Shown: one piece after another, positions 61,240-64,000 of the stretch | Numbering within the stretch: the stretch's first letter is position 1 | Layout of the letters: each line of letters opens with the position of its first letter | From: Opitutaceae bacterium | GTDB lineage: Bacteria > Verrucomicrobiota > Verrucomicrobiia > Opitutales > Opitutaceae | Assembly (NCBI GenBank): GCA_028281165.1 | Contig: JANQKI010000253.1 | Location: forward strand, 1 to 64,000 | Direction: 5' to 3' | DNA length: 64,000 nt | The notes under the pieces: generated by a model | Seen by the model: only the letters and a program-made list of their open reading frames with translations | Databases searched by the model: none | What the model was told of the DNA's origin: nothing | Translations under genes and position numbers: made by a program

Positions 61240-62196
61240 ATGGCTAAAGCGTATCCCAATATCACAGCAACGATTGGCAACACACCACTGGTAAAACTGA
61301 ATCATCTCGCTGAAGGTCTCGACGCCGAGATTTACGTGAAATGCGAGTTTTTCAATCCGCTCGCTAGCGTGAAAGATCGGATTGGAAACGCGATGATTGA
61401 AGCGGCGGAAAAAGATGGGCGACTGAAGCCAAATAGCGTGGTTGTCGAGCCTACTTCGGGCAACACGGGCATTGCTTTGGCCTTTGTTTGCGCGGCCAAA
61501 GGCTATCGGCTTCTTTTAACTATGCCCGAAACGATGTCTATGGAGCGACGAGTCCTCCTGAACATGCTCGGCGCGGAAATCGTGTTGACCCCTGGACCGA
61601 AGGGAATGCCTGGAGCGATTGCTCGAGCCAAAGAGCTGATGGATCAGCATGGCGATAAGGCTTTTATGCCTCAGCAGTTCGAAAACGCGGCTAATCCTGA
61701 AATCCATCGCCGAACGACAGCTGAGGAGATTTGGGAAGGCATGGAGGGGAACATCGATGCCTTTGTCACCGGTGTAGGAACAGGTGGAACGATAACGGGA
61801 GTTTCGGAAGTGATTAAAAGTCGTCGCGAGATGCTGACCGTTGCGGTTGAGCCGAGCAACAGTCCGGTTATTTCCGGAGGTCAGCCGGGGCCGCACAAGA
61901 TTCAGGGTATTGGGGCCGGTTTCGTTCCTAAAAACTGCAACACCGATATCATCGACGATGTGATCACTGTCACCAACGAAGACGCTTTCGAGACGGCTCA
62001 AGATACTGCCTTAAGGGAGGGGATCAGCGTCGGTATCTCTTCTGGGGCTACGATTTGGGCGGCTATTGAATTGGCGAAGCGGCCCGAAATGGCAGGAAAG
62101 CGGATTGTTACCGTAGCCGCTAGTTGTGGCGAGCGCTACATCAGCACGCCTCTCGGCGAGCGAGCTCGTGGCGAAGTGGCAACGGCGACAGCCTAG
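61240..62196 (+). CDS. cysK: Cysteine synthase A
   Basis: 318 residues. PLP-dependent O-acetylserine sulfhydrylase: '[12 protein letters not shown]', PLP-binding Lys in '[14 protein letters not shown]', '[22 protein letters not shown]', '[16 protein letters not shown]', '[15 protein letters not shown]' and '[15 protein letters not shown]'. It makes L-cysteine from O-acetylserine and sulfide. Alone in its transcription unit, with an intrinsic terminator 24 bases after the stop. Start ATG is preceded by no strong Shine-Dalgarno. Confidence 0.96.
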   Translation: MAKAYPNITATIGNTPLVKLNHLAEGLDAEIYVKCEFFNPLASVKDRIGNAMIEAAEKDGRLKPNSVVVEPTSGNTGIALAFVCAAKGYRLLLTMPETMSMERRVLLNMLGAEIVLTPGPKGMPGAIARAKELMDQHGDKAFMPQQFENAANPEIHRRTTAEEIWEGMEGNIDAFVTGVGTGGTITGVSEVIKSRREMLTVAVEPSNSPVISGGQPGPHKIQGIGAGFVPKNCNTDIIDDVITVTNEDAFETAQDTALREGISVGISSGATIWAAIELAKRPEMAGKRIVTVAASCGERYISTPLGERARGEVATATA

Positions 62197-62219
62197 ACAA
62201 AAGCAAGTTTCATTTTCCT

Positions 62220-62255
62220 AACGAAGCTTCTCTCTGATTGGGCGGCTTCGTTTTT
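62220..62255 (+). terminator. Intrinsic terminator of cysK
   Basis: AACGAAGC (62220-62227) pairs with GCTTCGTT (62245-62252) around a 17-base loop, and a run of five T starts within the stem end (62251-62255). Confidence 0.75.
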
Positions 62256-62378
62256 GTATCCTTTATCGGAGACCTTTGCTTGTGGACGTTCATTCAAGCC
62301 TCATCAAACATTAAGATTGATACAATTATTGCTTTATTCTATTTATCTGATAAGATAAGCGCAAAATTGAATTAGTAA

Positions 62379-63257
62379 ATGAGACTGATTGAAAATTCGG
62401 TATCTGTAGACGGAGGTGCCAGTTCGTTTACAGCATATCCTATTGATAGAAAATCACTTATAGAATCTCTTCATAGGCATAATCAGTTTGAGTTGGTTTT
62501 CTTGGATAAAGGAGAGCTTTTTCTCCAAATAGAGGCTGAGGACATTAAGTTGGGACCTGGTTCCGTTGCGTGTGTTGGCCCAAAAACGCTACATCTTTGG
62601 GAATTTTTGAGGGTGGGAAATGGATCGGAAACCATCGACGGTTTCGTCATCCATTTTGGTTCGCAATTGGTTCCTTCTGGCATCCTCCAATTGCCTGAAG
62701 CCAGCCTGGTAAATCGCTTTATTCGCGACGCTCGAAAAGGCCTAACCCTCAATGCTACCGACCGGGATCGGATAAGAGCTAGAATGCGTTCCATCGTGGC
62801 AGCTCGCGGCATGTTGAAGATTGCGAGACTTCACGTCCTGCTAGAGTTATTAGCCGTTCAGCCAGACCGGCAAGTCGTTGGAAATGAGATAGATAAACGT
62901 GAGAAAAAGGGAATGAAAGCCGCTCGTCTGAACTCTGTTAAACGGTTTCTAGATCGCAATAGCGGCAGGCCGATTAAGCGTATCGATGCCGCCAATTATC
63001 TCGGAATGGAGGAGAACGCTTTCTCGCGTTTTTTTCATGAAGCAAGTGGCCAGTCTTTCGTTGATTTTTTGGCTACGATCCGTATCCAAAAAGCGGCTCG
63101 CCTTTTGGTGGCGCGCAGGGGCTTTCCGGTTACTGAAATCGCTCGGCTATGCGGCTACCGAAATCAAAGCGCCTTCAATCGGCAGTTCCTCAAACGATTA
63201 GGCTCAACACCGTCGGCATTCCGAAAATCGGCTGATCTCGAGCCTTTGGAGCCGTAG
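62379..63257 (+). CDS. AraC-family transcriptional regulator
   Basis: 292 residues. An N-terminal cupin-like sensing domain (about 1-130: 'HRHNQFELVFLDKGELFLQI', 'LGPGSVACVGPKTLH') and a C-terminal AraC double helix-turn-helix (about 185-285: 'IKRIDAANYLGMEENAFSRFFHEASGQSFVDFLATIRIQKAARLL' and 'FPVTEIARLCGYRNQSAFNRQFLKRLGSTPSAFRK'). It likely responds to a sugar or similar small molecule. The target is not obvious: leuC follows 84 bases later but is not a usual AraC target. Confidence 0.92.
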   Translation: MRLIENSVSVDGGASSFTAYPIDRKSLIESLHRHNQFELVFLDKGELFLQIEAEDIKLGPGSVACVGPKTLHLWEFLRVGNGSETIDGFVIHFGSQLVPSGILQLPEASLVNRFIRDARKGLTLNATDRDRIRARMRSIVAARGMLKIARLHVLLELLAVQPDRQVVGNEIDKREKKGMKAARLNSVKRFLDRNSGRPIKRIDAANYLGMEENAFSRFFHEASGQSFVDFLATIRIQKAARLLVARRGFPVTEIARLCGYRNQSAFNRQFLKRLGSTPSAFRKSADLEPLEP

Positions 63258-63341
63258 ATTCGATTCTTCTGATTTTTCCGCTTTCGGATTGCGATGGAAC
63301 CATTGCCGTCCGACTTTCCGTTCCTCGAAACAATCCTAGTT

Positions 63342-64000
63342 ATGCAAAAATCTTTATTCGAAAAAGTATGGGATGCTCATGCTGTTCGCGAGTTGGCGAA
63401 TGGTCAGACCCAACTGCTGATCGGGACGCACTTGATTCACGAAGTGACAAGTCCGCAGGCCTTTGGAATGCTAAGAGATCTCGGTCTCAAGGTAGCTTAC
63501 CCTCATCGTACCTTTGCCACGGTAGACCACATTGTACCCACAGATCAACGACAAGAGCCCTTTGCCGATCCTTTGGCTGATGCCATGATTCGCGAGCTGC
63601 GCAAGAACTGCGAGGAATTCGGCATTACCTTTTTCGATCTTCCCTCTGGCAAGCAAGGCATCGTTCACGTGGTCGGTCCAGAACAAGGTATTACGCAACC
63701 GGGCACAACCATTGCCTGTGGCGATTCGCATACATCTACCCATGGCGCTTTTGGGGCGATCGCTTTCGGCATCGGCACCACGCAAATTCGCGACTTGCTG
63801 GCCACGCAAACAATGGCCTTGGCAAAATTGAAGGTAAGGCGAATCAATGTTAACGGAGAACTTCGTCCGGGCGTTTACGCTAAGGATGTAATATTGCACA
63901 TCATTCGCCAGCTTGGCGTCAAGGGAGGCACTGGTTTCGCGTATGAATATGGTGGAGACGTTTTTGATAACTTCTCTATGGAAGAACGCATGACCGTTTG
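63342..64000 (+). CDS. leuC: 3-isopropylmalate dehydratase large subunit (3' end outside window)
   Basis: The first 219 codons are visible and the frame runs off the end. LeuC, with LeuD, isomerises 2-isopropylmalate to 3-isopropylmalate in leucine synthesis using a [4Fe-4S] cluster. Seen: '[14 protein letters not shown]', '[20 protein letters not shown]', '[14 protein letters not shown]', '[49 protein letters not shown]'. The aconitase-family C-G-D-S-H-T-S motif is intact. The cluster cysteines nearer the C-terminus are not in view. Confidence 0.95.
   Translation, partial: MQKSLFEKVWDAHAVRELANGQTQLLIGTHLIHEVTSPQAFGMLRDLGLKVAYPHRTFATVDHIVPTDQRQEPFADPLADAMIRELRKNCEEFGITFFDLPSGKQGIVHVVGPEQGITQPGTTIACGDSHTSTHGAFGAIAFGIGTTQIRDLLATQTMALAKLKVRRINVNGELRPGVYAKDVILHIIRQLGVKGGTGFAYEYGGDVFDNFSMEERMTV

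Noticed and set aside
62330-62378. Small TTATCTGATAAGATAA palindrome upstream of the AraC gene as an operator
   Set aside because: AT-rich and short, with no second copy; too weak to call as a regulatory site.
1-64000. tRNA, rRNA, CRISPR arrays, prophage or integrase genes
   Set aside because: Looked for in all gaps longer than about 150 bases; no cloverleaf-like segment, regular spacer array or phage gene was recognised by eye.

Overview
The window looks like chromosomal DNA of a Verrucomicrobiota bacterium, most likely class Opitutae (Puniceicoccales/Opitutales-like). This rests on gene content and layout, not on any search. The pointers are a complete division and cell wall (dcw) cluster with a MurC-MurB fusion, a divergent FtsZ, a meso-DAP type MurE, a PadR-controlled ADOP-type orphan permease, polygalacturonase-like and DUF1080-like carbohydrate genes, and type I secretion. 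GC looks mid-range by eye. I found no rRNA, tRNA, CRISPR array, transposase or phage genes.

Layout. 1-11.7 kb: accessory genes. These are a 5'-truncated TolB-like/TPR protein, a small exported protein, an ADOP permease with its PadR regulator, an exported PQQ beta-propeller protein, a DUF3313-like protein, a NylB-like serine hydrolase, a membrane-anchored unknown and a frameshifted DUF1080-like remnant. 11.7-16 kb: an exported GH28-like/LamG protein, a tautomerase-like protein and an acyltransferase-3. 16-20 kb: a repeat-rich stretch with DUF72, hisI, a HAD hydrolase, an inverted-repeat-flanked four-helix-bundle (S23) gene and DUF971. 20-39.7 kb: the dcw cluster, in the order mraZ-orf-rsmH-orf-ftsL-ftsI-murE-murF-mraY-murD-lysM-ftsW-murG-murC/B-ddl-ftsQ-ftsA-ftsZ. 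It is all on the + strand, often with overlapping genes, behind a clear MraZ-box array. 39.7-43 kb: a receiver-kinase hybrid convergent with ftsZ, then a DinB-like/NRDE pair.

43-50.8 kb holds the most unusual system. A four-gene + strand operon encodes a MotA/TolQ/ExbB-type proton channel, an Hsp70/actin-fold protein with an FHA-like tail, and two proteins that join an ExbD/MotB-like transmembrane segment (Asp at residue 17 in both), a coiled coil and a von Willebrand A domain. Divergent to it lie two paralogous lipoproteins and a glycine-zipper/coiled-coil lipoprotein. I read the operon as a candidate, not previously named, proton-driven envelope machine in which a vWA domain replaces the usual peptidoglycan-binding arm.

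50.8-56.5 kb: a complete type I secretion operon (TolC, a receiver-PAS protein, a LapB-like ABC transporter, HlyD) on the - strand, with no substrate in view. 56.6-64 kb: a 3'(2'),5'-bisphosphate nucleotidase, a PolB-like 3'-5' exonuclease, a lone NACHT-like/pentapeptide/FGE-sulfatase-domain protein, cysK with a terminator, an AraC regulator and the first part of leuC.

Repeats are frequent. There are at least four palindromic elements headed by GTAG (REP/REPIN type), a MITE-like element with terminal inverted repeats, and an IVS-like element. Two genes (DUF72 and tolC) have no ordinary start codon upstream of their conserved N-termini.
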